A stretch of DNA of 64,000 nt, from assembly GCF_963259705.1 (NCBI RefSeq), contig NC_081851.1, forward strand, positions 17,148,145 to 17,212,144. The letters are read 5' to 3'. Within the stretch, counting starts at the first letter, position 1, and each line of letters starts with the position of its first letter. This document shows, one piece after another, positions 45,634 through 56,615 of the stretch. The position numbers and the translations under genes are program-made. A model generated the notes under the pieces. That model was not told where the DNA came from. It was given only the letters and a program-made list of their open reading frames with translations, and made no database searches. The DNA is from Myotis daubentonii. Lineage: Eukaryota; Chordata; Mammalia; Chiroptera; Vespertilionidae.

Positions 45634-46128
45634 TGCAGGAAAGAAACATCTTCACAGCATATGTTTCAAGGGACCTGGCGTATATAGCATACTGTTCTTA
45701 ATATGTTTGCTCCCCTTAGTACTGTGTGTTTTAACCAAGGTCACCTCTCCGAGAAAGGTTGTTTCCCCAGGTAGGAATTTTTCCCTGAAGTCAGGGAGGG
45801 GATGAAACTCCTTAACTAAGTGCCAGGCGGGTAGTTAATCACTACAAACAATCATGCTTAAGCTACATAATCTTTACTCCCTGGAATGGAGATAAGAAAC
45901 GCCCTAACCTTTGTAATAGAAATTGACAGGATTAAAATCAACTGGTATAAATACAGATGTAACAAGACAATAAACAGCAGAACCTCTCTGGAGATCCAGA
46001 CCAGAACTTGGCTGGAGATCCTGGCTAGGCTGCTGATCAACTGAACGCTGTCTCCGTGTCCTTCCTTCTTCGCCGACTCCGTCCACACCTTTGGGAACCC
46101 CTGGACCTGCTGGGGTTGGACCCCAGCA
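45634..46128 (+). mobile_element. Solo LTR, endogenous retrovirus (class II-like)
   Basis: 495 bp from tgcaggaaagaaacatc to ggaccccagca. Promoter TATAAATA at 45946-45953, AATAAA at 45969-45974 only about 20 bases on, and U5 'cgccgactccgtccacacc'. Flanked by exact GTCGC at 45629-45633 and 46129-46133 (7 bp if the terminal CA is counted). No primer-binding site or viral genes follow. Confidence 0.72.
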
Positions 46129-46664
46129 GTCGCGGGAGATGCCGGTTGATGGGGGCACATGCAAGGAGCATCCCTGCTCTCATGCTGCTGACTGGGTTCG
46201 CCTCTGAACGAGTACTTCCTCTGGGTGAGTCGCTGTAAGCCCTTTATCAAAGGTAATTTTAGTAACTAAGCTACTTGTATTTTTAAAGTTCAATTTGTTT
46301 TTCATTCATCAATAAGCAAGTGATTAGCTACATTATGTAATGAATTAACATTATTATGGCTTTCTTTCAGGAAAGCAGGGGATTCTGTTCGTAGGAATTA
46401 ATTAAAAATCTCAAGTTTACGCCTTAGGCATCAGGTACCGATTATTCTTCAGAAAGTCACATTTCAGCTTCAAATCAACTTATACACCAACGTAAAAGGC
46501 GTCACTCCCTGGGCACCAGCGGGACTGGGGCAAGGCGAACATGGGGGTGATCCTGGAGGACCAAGTGCTGCCGAAAGGGAGGCAAGCTCCTGCTCCGAGC
46601 AGTGACTCTCGGCAGACAGAGGTCCAGAGATGGGGGAGGGTGTTTCCAGGCGGATACAGCCTCC

Positions 46665-46865
46665 TAGGCGATGGTCCTCAAACTCCCCAGCGTGAGGAAA
46701 CGCCTGGGGACTCTGTTGAAGCAGCCGAGGCCCTCGCTAATCCCTGCAGGCTAGTTCAGGAGACCTGAGGTGAGGCCTTCAGTCTTTCCGCCACCGAGAA
46801 CACTGCCCTAAGGACGGTCCAAGATTCTGATGCGTGTGGTCGCCAGTGGAACACACTTTGGAAAA
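46665..46865 (+). repeat. MER5A-like hAT remnant
   Basis: 'gcgatggtcctcaaactccc' start and 'gtggaacacactttggaaaa' end resemble MER5A termini; centre diverged. Confidence 0.45.
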
Positions 46866-47458
46866 TAGCGCATTTGGGATGAAGAATCACCGTCTTGGGT
46901 AGCAAAACACTGGCAGATGTGGCACACCCCTCCATGTGGAGGTTTCGAATTACAGCTGTAAAGGGAAAACAGAACTTCAAAGTGAAAAAGGACTCCCTAT
47001 AGCATTAAATTAATTGTTTTTCAACTGAGCTCAAGTAAAAGTCTGAAATAATAATTTGTGTTGAGAAGTCAAGTCTCACCGACTGATACCATACACAAGA
47101 ATAAACTAAAAATGGATAAAAGACTTAAATGTAAATAGTGAAACCATACAAATCCTAGAAGGAAACATAGGCAGTAAAATCTCAGACATCTCATGTAGCA
47201 ATATTTTTGCTGATATATCTCCTAAGGCAAGGGAAACAAAGGGAAAAATAAACAGTACTACATCAAACCAAAAGGCTTCTGCACAGCAAAGGAAACCATC
47301 AACAAAATGAAAAGGGAACCCACTGTATGGGAGAACTTATTTGCCAATGATACATCTGATATGGGGTTAATTTCCAAAATCTATAAAGAATTTATAAACT
47401 CAACACCAGGAGGATGAACAGCCCAATTAAAAAATGAGCAAAGGACCTGAATGTCTTC

Positions 47459-47640
47459 TTTTTTTTATTTTTATATTTTTAAGGGACAGAGATAGAAAGG
47501 TAGAAACATCAGTAATAAGAGACAATCATTGATTGGCTGCCTCTTGCACACCCCCCACTAGAATGTGCCCTGACCAGGAACCAAACTGTGACCTCCTGGT
47601 TCACGGGTCCACACTCAACCACTGAGCCACACCAGCTGGG
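47459..47640 (-). mobile_element. Ves SINE in L1
   Basis: Reverse copy splitting L1 between 'aaaggacctgaatg' and 'ctgaatagacacttctcc'. Confidence 0.87.
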
Positions 47641-48068
47641 CTGAATAGACACTTCTCCAAAGAGGACATACAGATGGCCCAGAAACGTATGAAGATGCTC
47701 AATGTCACTAATCATCAGAGAGACGCAAATTAAAATCACAGCTGCCAGAATGATTACCATCAATAAATCAACGCACAACATGTTGGTGAGGATGTGGAGA
47801 GAAGGGAACTCTCATGCACTGCTGGTGGGAATGCAGACTGGTGCAGCCACTGTGGAGAACAGTATGGAGTTTCCTCAAAAAAATTAAAAATGGAACTGTC
47901 TTTTGAACCAATAATCCCACTTCTGGGATTATGTCCTAAGAATCCTGAAACACCAATCAGAAAGAATATATGCACCCGTATGTTCATAGCAGTGTTATTT
48001 ATAATAGCCAAATCTGGAAACAGCCCAAGTGCCCATCAGAAGATGAATGGATAAAAAAAGCTGTGGTA

Positions 48069-48290
48069 GCCCTACCCAGTTTGGCTCAGTGGGTAGAGCG
48101 TCAGACTGTGGACTGAAGGGTCCCAGGCTCGATTCTGGTCAAGGGCACCTGCCTGGGATGCGGGCTCAAGCCCAGTGGGGGGCGTGCAGGAGGCAGCCAA
48201 CCAATGATTCTCTCTCATCTTTGATGTTTCTATCTCTTTCTCCCTCTCTCTTCCTCTTTGAAATAAATAAAAATATATTTTTTTTAAAAA
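48069..48290 (+). mobile_element. Ves SINE, first of a serial trio
   Basis: Full-length forward copy, preceded by the L1 target AAAAAGCTGTGGTA and followed by AAAAGCTGTAGTA. Confidence 0.92.
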
Positions 48291-48318
48291 AAAGGAAGAA
48301 GAAAGAAAAGCTGTAGTA

Positions 48319-48546
48319 GCCCTGGCCAGTTTTTCCCAGTGGTTGGAGCATTGGCCTGTGGACTGAAGGGTTGTGGGTTCAGTTCTGGTCAAGGGCATGT
48401 ACTTCGGTTGCAGGCTCGATCCCCAGCCCTGGTCAACCAGTCCATTTGTCTTTCTCACATCGATGTTTCTTTCTCAGTCTCTCCCCCTCCCTTCCATTCT
48501 CTCTAGAAAAAATCAATGGGGAAAATATCCTCAGGTGAGGATTAAC
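48319..48546 (+). mobile_element. Ves SINE, second of a serial trio
   Basis: Different subtype (tail 'atcctcaggtgaggattaac'). Preceded by AAAAGCTGTAGTA and followed, after an A/G-rich tail, by AAAAAGCTGTGGTA. Confidence 0.9.
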
Positions 48547-48681
48547 AACAACAACAACAAAAGAAAGAAAGAAAGAAAAGAAGAAAGGAAGGGAGGGAGG
48601 AGGAGAGAGAGAGAACAAACCAGGGGCTTTGAATTGGATTCATATAAAAAATTAAATTAAAATTAAAAAAAGCTGTGGTAC

Positions 48682-48880
48682 AGCCTGGCCAGTGTAGCTC
48701 AGTCACCAAGAGGTCACTGGTTCGATTCCCAAGGGCACATGCTGGGGTTACCGGCTGATCCCCAGTGTGGGGTGTGCAGGAGGCAGTTGATTAATGATTC
48801 TTTCTCATCGATATTTCTACCTCTCTATCTCCCTCCCTTCTTTTCTCTCTAAAATCAATTTTAAAACATTTAAAAAAAGA
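48682..48880 (+). mobile_element. Ves SINE, third of a serial trio
   Basis: Shortened head 'cagcctggccagtgtagctc'. Followed by 'aagaagctgtgctacattca', where the L1 resumes. Confidence 0.88.
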
Positions 48881-49710
48881 TTTGTCAACCCAGAATTAAA
48901 AAATAAGAAGCTGTGCTACATTCACACAATGGAGTACTACACACTATAAAGAAGGAACTCTTACCTCTTGTGACAGCACGGATGGACCTGGAGAGTATTA
49001 TGCTAGGTGAAATCAACTAGTCAGGGAAAGACAAATACCACATGATCTCCCTCATATGTGGAATCTCATGAACAAAATAATCTGATGAACAAACAAAACA
49101 GAAACAGAGGCCTGGATACATGGAACAGACTGACAAATGTCAGAAGGAAGGGGGCGGGGACTTGATGAATGCAGGTGAACATAGTAGCCAAGGCATAGCC
49201 CATGGACACAGACGACAGTGTGGTGATGGCTGGCAGGGGGTGGCGGCACGGAGTGGAGGTGGGCACAGTGGGCGTAAATGGGGAACATCTGTAATTGTGT
49301 CAACAATACAAATAAAATAAAATAAATTCATGAAAGGAAAATAAAAGAGAATTCAGGTCTGTTACTGGGCTGCACTAATTACTAAGTACTCCACTGCCCC
49401 TGGAAGGCCTGGCACACTCGGCCTTAGTATGCGGCCTGGTCGCCATTTAGGGCAATCCCGTAGGAAAGGGCGAGGCATGTGGAAGTGGAAGGTTTTTAAG
49501 AAAATCCCACTTGTCCCTCAGCTGCGTGTTCTAGCCAATCAACCTCGTGTGATTACTCTTCTTGTTCTTTCAGTCTGAACTCAGGACAAAACCAACTGGT
49601 TTCACTTTGGCTTCCTTCGTGCAAAGCACACACAGAATGTTACACTATGAATGGGCCAGAGAAATACAGATGATTCCAAAATTTTAAAGAAAATTTAACA
49701 TCCTTTTTTA

Positions 49711-49860
49711 AAAAAATGTTTTTATTTATGGATTTGGGAGAGACATCAATTTGTTATTCATGCATTCATTGGTTGATTCTTGTATGTGCCCTGACTGGGG
49801 ATTGAACCCACAACCTTGGCATATCAGGACGACACTCTAACCAAGCTGCCCAGCCAGGGC
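49711..49860 (-). mobile_element. Ves SINE (older type)
   Basis: 'gttgattcttgtatgtgccc' and 'ctgactggggattgaaccca'; ends 'gcccagccagggcc'. Confidence 0.8.
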
Positions 49861-49870
49861 CATCCATTTT

Positions 49871-50294
49871 TTTTTTAATCCTCTCCCGAGGATATTTTTC
49901 CATTGATTTTAGAGAGAGTGGAAAAGAGAGGGAAAGACAGAAAGAAACATCGATGTGAGAGAAACACTGAGGAGGAGCCTGCAACTGAGGAATGTGCCCT
50001 TGACCAAAATCAAACCCCGGACCCTTAGGTCCAAAGGCCAACGCTCTATCCACTGAGCCAAACAGGCTAGGCCAGCCGGGCAAATTACAGCCCGCGGGCC
50101 GGATCCAGCCCGTTTGAAATGAATAAAACTAAAAAAAAAAAAAGACCGTACCCTTTTATGTAATGATGTTTACTTTGAATTTATATTAGTTCACACAAAC
50201 ACTCCATCCATGCTTTTGTTCCGGCCCTCTGGTCCAGTTTAAGAACCCATTGTGGCCCTCGAGTCAAAAAGTTTGCCTACCCTTGGGCTAGGGC
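49871..50294 (-). mobile_element. Ves SINE interrupted near its end by a hAT MITE
   Basis: Body 49871-50072 (starts 'taatcctctcccgaggatat'). The terminal 'ggctaggg' box is duplicated on both sides of the hAT at 50073-50285. Confidence 0.85.
50073..50285 (+). mobile_element. hAT MITE inserted at the end of a Ves SINE
   Basis: Begins cagccgggcaaattacagcc with 'cgcgggccggatccagcccg', ends agtttgcctacccttg. Flanks GGCTAGGC (50065-50072) and GGCTAGGG (50286-50293) are a 7/8 target duplication. The duplicated bases are the terminal box of the Ves that precedes it. Confidence 0.82.
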
Positions 50295-50332
50295 AACGTG
50301 AATTTTTTAAAATAGTATAAAATGAAGGTCTA

Positions 50333-50480
50333 AGGTCCTGGCTGGTGTGCTCTGTTGGTGGCATTGTCCCGTGCACAGAAGTCTGTCATATCGATGTTTC
50401 TCTCTCTTCCTCCCTCCCTCCCTTCCACTCTCTCTGAAAATGGAAAAAAATATCCTTGGGTGAGGATTAACAAGACAAAC
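50333..50480 (+). mobile_element. Ves SINE, internally deleted
   Basis: Head 'ggtcctggctggtgtgctct' runs after about 60 bases into the pyrimidine-rich tail and 'ccttgggtgaggattaacaa'; the middle is missing. Confidence 0.82.
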
Positions 50481-50484
50481 AAAC

Positions 50485-52655
50485 AAACAAAGTTGCAGGG
50501 TTAAATGACACACTGTCAAGCCCCATGGCTGGACGCCGTCTAGAGCCACAGCCTGCACTGTGAGCAGCAGGGATGCTGGCCTTTTGGTTGGGAGAAGTAA
50601 AAGCTTAAATGTCATCACATACACAATCCTGCGTCACCAGGGACCTCCTGCCAGCCTGGAACCCAGCGCTGGCCTCTTCCAAAATGCCTCCAGGAACAGT
50701 GTCAGGAGGAACGGATCTCATTTAGACGTAAGTGTTCCTCAAAAAGGATTCAACACATAGTTCCAAAATAGACACTAAGAGGAAAAGAAACAGGAAATGC
50801 AAATGGCAGATAAGGATCTCTCACCAGAAAAAAAACACTCTGAAAAACAAAAAAAAATGTTGAATAATCTTACCATTACATAATCTACATCCTTTGTAAG
50901 TTATCTAAATTTGATTACAAGTTATCCCTCATGTGGTCAAAACAGAGAACAGCTCAGAAAATAAATTCTGGTTGAAAAAAAAAAAAAAGATGAGATGTCT
51001 GTCCGAGATGGGCCGACACAGTGAAGTCTACAAAAAGGAAGGGGGCGTTGCACCTCCCTAACAAACCATTCCAAATCTTAGAGGCTAAAAGCCACAGTAC
51101 ACGTTCGGGAGCCTGCCGCTTTGGTCGGGCTCCACAGAGATGGCTTTTCTCTTCCGAGGCATCAGCTGGGGCAGTGCACGCGAACGGGAGGGAGGATCCA
51201 TCTCCCTGTGGCCTCCTCGCTCACGTGGCGGGTGAGCTGCAGCCAGCCAGTGGCTGGGCACTCAGCCAGGCTTGTCTGCCAGGGCTGCTGGCTCCTCTCC
51301 TCAGGCTGCTGGGACCTGCGGGCTCTAGAGTCTGCACAACTCGGTGGCTGGTTCTAAAAACCGGTGTTTGAAAGTGAGAGAGTGGGCGCTGTGGTGTCTG
51401 CAGGCCAGGCCCTGACGCTGGCAGTGCCCGAGCAGTTCAGCCCAGCCCGGCTCTGGCGAGGAGGCACAGCCCTCTGCCTCCCCCAGGAGGGTCATCTAAG
51501 GCACTGTGGCCGTCTTCAATCGGCCACAAAAGACATTTTGGGATCAGAGTAAATGAGATAGATATTCTGAAAAGTTGGTAAGAGCTGTGGAAGACAAAAT
51601 AGGGAAAGTGGAGCATAGCAAGCAAAAGCAAACCGTTAAAAAGGATTAGAGAGAAAATGATAGGTGTGGAGTCCAGGTACAGAAAATTCAGAATAGGCGT
51701 AATTCGTGGCTGCGAAGAGAATGAAAATAACTGAAGTTAAAAAATTGTATCATTCTAAGGGATTTACAGATCTGGCAACATTCTCAAATAAAAATCCAGA
51801 ATGTACTCCAAATATAAAAATCTACAAATGATAGGGAGGAGGGCATGTAATAGGAACAAAGCCACAGGTGTTTAATGATTATTCACCTACTAACTATAGA
51901 TGAGAGGTTTTCCTACAAACCCCGGGCGGCTGGAGGATGAAACAAGTCTGTAGAAAGACAAGGTGCCTCCATGGTCCATTACTCAGAAAAGTACGTTTTG
52001 AGGACAAAGGACAGGACATGCTTTAATTTGGTTGCTGTGCCCGGACCCTGACCCACTCTGGGAGTTAGCCTCAGGAACGCTGACCCTTCTCCAGTCCCAG
52101 CTGAGCTGCTTGTAGCATCACAGATTAGCCACCTTGTTATCAGACCTTGAAGGCTGGACTGCAGACCAGACCCTCCCTTGCCCTGTGACACTTGCTGCTC
52201 GAAGCTGCATGTAGTTATCTTTTTCCTCATCCAAATACAACCAGCCCACTGCTCTCCCCAAACTGCCGGCATTATTGGAATAAACGCTCATATATGACTC
52301 AACCCCGTCTCTGCTTAATTTGGCTCTAGAAGTGACAGGCGGCCTCAGACCCATTGTGTTCAGTGCCACAAACAATTAATGAAATGTAACAAATATTCTC
52401 TTAAAAATGTTCTTTGTTTTCATGATTATCCTTATACAAAACCTACTTTGAACAACAAAGTTGAAATATTCTTTTGTCATCTCTTCCCTTCCCTGAGCTT
52501 CTAACTTTGAGCTAATGCCCACCTATAAGGCAATTAGTGAGTTTATTTTATATGCTCTCTATTCTCTCTTAATTTTAAAAAGTGTGTTGTATCTATATTG
52601 TCAGAACATGTAATGATCACATACTATCTGTAACCCTAACTTCCACAATTTGAAC
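50485..52655. other. Gene-free stretch
   Basis: No transposon or exon recognised. The 116-codon frame at 51021-51371 is GC-driven and has no known motif. Confidence 0.4.
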
Positions 52656-52659
52656 ATAG

Positions 52660-53160
52660 GTGTGTTTTTTTTTAATTGAGGTGAAATTCACATAACATAA
52701 AGTTAACCATTTTAAAGTGTACAACTCGGTGACATTGGGTACATATATATTTAAAATATTGTATAACCAGCACCTCTATTTAGCTCCAAAACATTTTCAA
52801 CACCCAAAAAAGGAAACCCTGTACCCATTAAGAAGTTCCTACACATTCAGTCTTCCCCCAGACCTTTGCCCATTTTCAAATTGGGTTGTCTATTTGTTGT
52901 TGAGTTGTAATTCCATATACATTTGAGGATCGGCTTTTCTGTTTTTACAAAAAAAGGCCACTGGAATTTTGATAGGGATTGTATTGAGGCTGTAGATTGT
53001 TTTAGGTAGTATTGCCATCTTAATAATTATATCTTTCAAGTCATGAAATGAGATGTACTTGGATCTTTTTGGTCTTTTTGACTTCAGAGATGTGTGCAGT
53101 TTTCAGTGTATAAGTACTCCATTTCCTTTGTTAAATTTGTTCCAGCGTCTGAACACTGTA
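52660..53160 (-). mobile_element. Old L1 3' end and ORF2 fragment
   Basis: 'ttaattgaggtgaaattcac', 'aaccattttaaagtgtacaa' and 'attttcaacacccaaaaaag' are the reverse of an L1M-type 3'UTR. 'tggaattttgatagggattg' onward is reverse ORF2. Confidence 0.7.
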
Positions 53161-53709
53161 GATGCTCCCCACCTGTTAGTCACTGAGTAGCCCTCGCAGT
53201 TACCAGGTGGACTGTCACGGCGTCGCAGTGCTTATGTTCAAGTAACTCTTGACTTAATAATTGCCCCAAAGCACAGAGCAGAGAAGCTGGCAATTCGGAT
53301 GTGCCAAAGAGGAGTAGAGTAGTCAGTGCTTCCTTTAAGTGAAAAGGAAAAAGTTCTTGACTTAATAAGGAAAAATAATTTATATGCCGAGGTCCTAAGA
53401 TCTACAGTAAGAACAAATCTTCTATCCACGAACTTGTGAATGAAAAAGAAATGCTAGTTTTGCTGTTATACTTCTAACTACAAAGATTATGCTCACATCA
53501 AGTGGTAAGGGCTTAGTTAAGTTGGAAAGGACATTGAATTTGTGGGTGGAAAATATGAACAGAAAACATATGTACATATACACATACATACATACATACA
53601 GTAACAAACCATTTGGTGCCATCTGAGGATTCAGGTGTCCATTGGGGGTCCTGGAACATATCCCCCAGAAATAAGGGGGAACTATTACTGTACTGCAGGG
53701 TCTCACTTC

Positions 53710-54640
53710 CTTTCAACTTGAAAAACCTCCTTTAGCATTCTTATAAGGTAGGTTTCGTAAAAATGAATTCTTAATATCTGAGAATGTCCTCATTTTGCCT
53801 TCATTTCTGATAATTTTGCTACATGTAAGAGTCTCGGTTGAGTTCTTTCCTTTCAGCATTGCGCATGTCATTTCATCGCCTCAGGCCTCCACTATGTCTG
53901 TAAATCAATCTTCAATCTTAGTAGGGTTTTCTTACCAGTATACACACGCGTGACTTTCTGTTTTCAAGATTTTTCTGTCTCTTAGTATCATTTTTATCCT
54001 GACATGTCTGGGTGTGGCTCATTCTACTTTAGGAATTCATTGATCTTCTTGGTTTCATGTTTTGATCAACTTTGGGATTTTTAGGCATTATTTCTTCTAA
54101 TAACTTTTCTGCTCACTTTCCTTCTGGTACTCCCATTACACATATGTTGATGTTTTGTACTTCTCTGAAGCTGTTTTTCTTCATTTCCCCCCTCCTGTTC
54201 TTTGGATGGCAGTACTTGCATTGATTAATCTGCACCTTTCCTGATTCTACTGCTCAAATATGGCAAGTATCTGTAATGAATTTTTTTTTAAAATATATTT
54301 TATTGATTTTTCAGAGAGGAAGGGAGAGGGAGAGGGATAAAGAGTTAGAAACATCAATGGGAGAGAAACATCGATCAGCTGCCTCCTGCACACCCCCCAC
54401 TGGGGATGTGCCCACAACCAAGGCACATACCCCGACCGGAATCGAACCTGGGACCCCTCAGTCCGCAGGCCGACGCTCTATACACGGAGCCAAACCGGTC
54501 AGGGCATGTAATGAATTTTTCATTAGTTATTGTACTTTCCAAGTCCAGAAAGTTTGATATGGTTATTTTAAAATAATTTCTCTTTATTAATATTCTCTGA
54601 TGGAATATTATCTTTCTAGACCTCTCACATGGTTCTAGTC
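53710..54640 (-). mobile_element. L1M-like internal sequence, split by Ves
   Basis: Diverged matches to an L1M 3' region read in reverse: 'cctttcagcattgcgcatgt', 'tggtactcccattacacata', 'tttttcattagttattgtac'. A Ves (54286-54506) lies inside it. Family call from memory, approximate limits. Confidence 0.45.
54286..54506 (-). mobile_element. Ves SINE with perfect 14-bp duplication
   Basis: TGTAATGAATTTTT at 54272-54285 and 54507-54520. Full length and close to consensus, so recent. Confidence 0.94.
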
Positions 54641-54644
54641 TTAA

Positions 54645-56030
54645 AAATATATATTTATAACAGCTGTGTGAAGCTTTTGTACGTTTCCAACACCTGGGCC
54701 TACTCAAAGGGAGCTCCTTTTTGCTATTTGCTCCCCGTCCGGTCCGTTTACTGTTTCTTTGCACACCTTGTACTTTCTGTTGGGAGCTGGACACTTAAAT
54801 ATAGCAGCTCTGGGCGCTCATCCTCCCCTCCAGGGCTTGTTTGCGTATTTGTTAGAGCCATACTTGGACTTATTTCAGTGAAGTCCACTTACCCTGCAAA
54901 GTGAGGCTTCTGATGGGCATGTGCTGTCGCTGACTCCCCTCCAACCCCAATGGGTGTCAGCAGGGCTCTCTATTGTTCATTTCCCTGATCTCCTTGTAAG
55001 GGTTTTCCTTGGCCAGCTTCTACTGTTATCACACACTACTAACACCCACTAATTCTAGCAGACCATTCTATTATTTCTGACAAGCCCTGCACAGTTTGAT
55101 CCAATTAAATTCAGGCACTTGTGGTCTTTGAGGCCTGTTCCAACCTTAGGGCTACTTTTGGCTGCCACGTTAATTCTGTTAAAAGCTCTCACCTTTTGCT
55201 TGTTATCATGGGACTCCCACTCCAAATCTCCTCTGCCTATAGAATCCTTAAACTCCTCTTTAACTCTGCTTTAAACAGTCAGTCCCTTTAGGGAACGCAC
55301 CCCATGAAAGCTGTCTTGATAGTTTGCTTCTCCTACTGGGTAAAGCCTCTGTGCTTCCTTCCGCCCGTAGCTGTGGGTGGGAGAGCCGCCCGATTTTCTA
55401 GGGGTCGTACCTGTGGTGTTACAAGTAGAGCAGTTAGTGGTAGCCCCTGATGTCTGTTTGCCTGTCCGTGCATGGAACCTCTATCCTAATCACTACTGTC
55501 CCAGCTTAAGAGAAAGCCAATGGTGAATCTCAATGGGTTTATGAGTGAGCTGGGGCAACAGTGATTAGGAAACAGTCCGCTTGGCCTGCCATTCCCAGGG
55601 TTGATCTGTGCTCCAAGTGGGGACACTGGGTAGAAGAGAAAGGGAGCAGTCTGCTCCTCTTAGGGAGGAACTGCAGGCTGAGATTGGGAGCCAGGGGAAG
55701 GAAGGGGTGGGGTCATGGCGCAAACAGCAGAGACTTACCTTTCTTTACCAAGAGTAAGAATTTCTTGAATATTTTTGTTTGCTTTATACTCTTATGACCA
55801 TTTCAGAGACTTTAATTTTTAAAAATATAAGTTATGGTTGTTTCAATGAGTCTGTAGATCTCCTCATGTTGCCATTCCAAAGTGCTTCCTGATTTTTTAA
55901 ATGCATATCTTAAAATACAAGCAACCAGGACCCTTTAAATAAGGCAATATGCTCACAACCTGAAAAAGTTCTCCTCTGCCATCAGCTGATTCAACATCTA
56001 CATGCAGCACACAGAATAAATAAGCAGCTC
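54645..56030. other. Downstream flank of TXNDC9
   Basis: No gene or named repeat recognised. It contains ordinary intergenic sequence up to the inferred TXNDC9 poly(A) signal. Confidence 0.45.
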
Positions 56031-56036
56031 TTTAAT
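56031..56036 (-). terminator. TXNDC9: Putative TXNDC9 poly(A) signal (ATTAAA)
   Basis: ATTAAA on the minus strand, about 465 nt after the stop. No AATAAA occurs between them on that strand, so the 3'UTR probably ends near 56010. Confidence 0.4.
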
Positions 56037-56497
56037 AGTTATGCAAACATATTCCAGACGTGAAGTGTTTATCATTCATTTACAAGTGCAGTCTGTTACA
56101 CCAATAACTGTTACTTGACCTGTTGTATAAAGTAAATAATGCATGAGAATTAGTCCTTGAAATAGTTCCTTGAATTTGTTTCCAATCCAGTGAATTAAAA
56201 AAAACACAACTGTGAATGGTATAAAGACGTAAAAATCATATTGTGATAAAATCAATTGCAAAAATAGAGAATCCAGATCCTACCCAGATAATTTAAGAAC
56301 TCAGCAGTTTTCCTCAATTTAAACATGAGCCCACAGAGAAAATATTAAAGATGTCTTTCAATGTGATGCAACTGTATAAAACTAGAATACGACCATTAGA
56401 TGACCAATGTATCAAAACCAACAGAATTTAGAAAACACATCTAATTCTAAAGTAAGCAGAAATAAAAAGACACTTTACAAAGAACTGTAACTGCTCC

Positions 56498-56615
56498 CTA
56501 ATCATCATCAGAGTCCGAATCATATTTCTTTCCTCGGATGGTTTTCTTTTCCAGCTTTGTGAAGTTTGTTCCAATTTTCTTTTGGCTCTGAAATGGTGGC
56601 TCCATTAAATTTCCA
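56498..56615 (-). CDS. TXNDC9: TXNDC9 last coding exon and stop
   Basis: Acceptor attttcag. The first base completes a Ser codon, followed by [17 protein letters not shown] and [21 protein letters not shown], with TAG at 56500-56498. The basic-then-acidic tail is characteristic of TXNDC9. Confidence 0.95.

Larger units (their letters stand above)
47040..49325 (+). mobile_element. L1 3' part (ORF2 C-terminus and 3'UTR) with four Ves insertions
   Basis: Plus-strand L1: 'agtgaaaccatacaaatcct', 'cactgctggtgggaatgcag', 'atatgcacccgtatgttcat', then 3'UTR 'agagtattatgctaggtgaa' to an A-rich end near 49325. Ves elements at 47459-47640, 48069-48290, 48319-48546 and 48682-48880 interrupt it. Confidence 0.82.
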
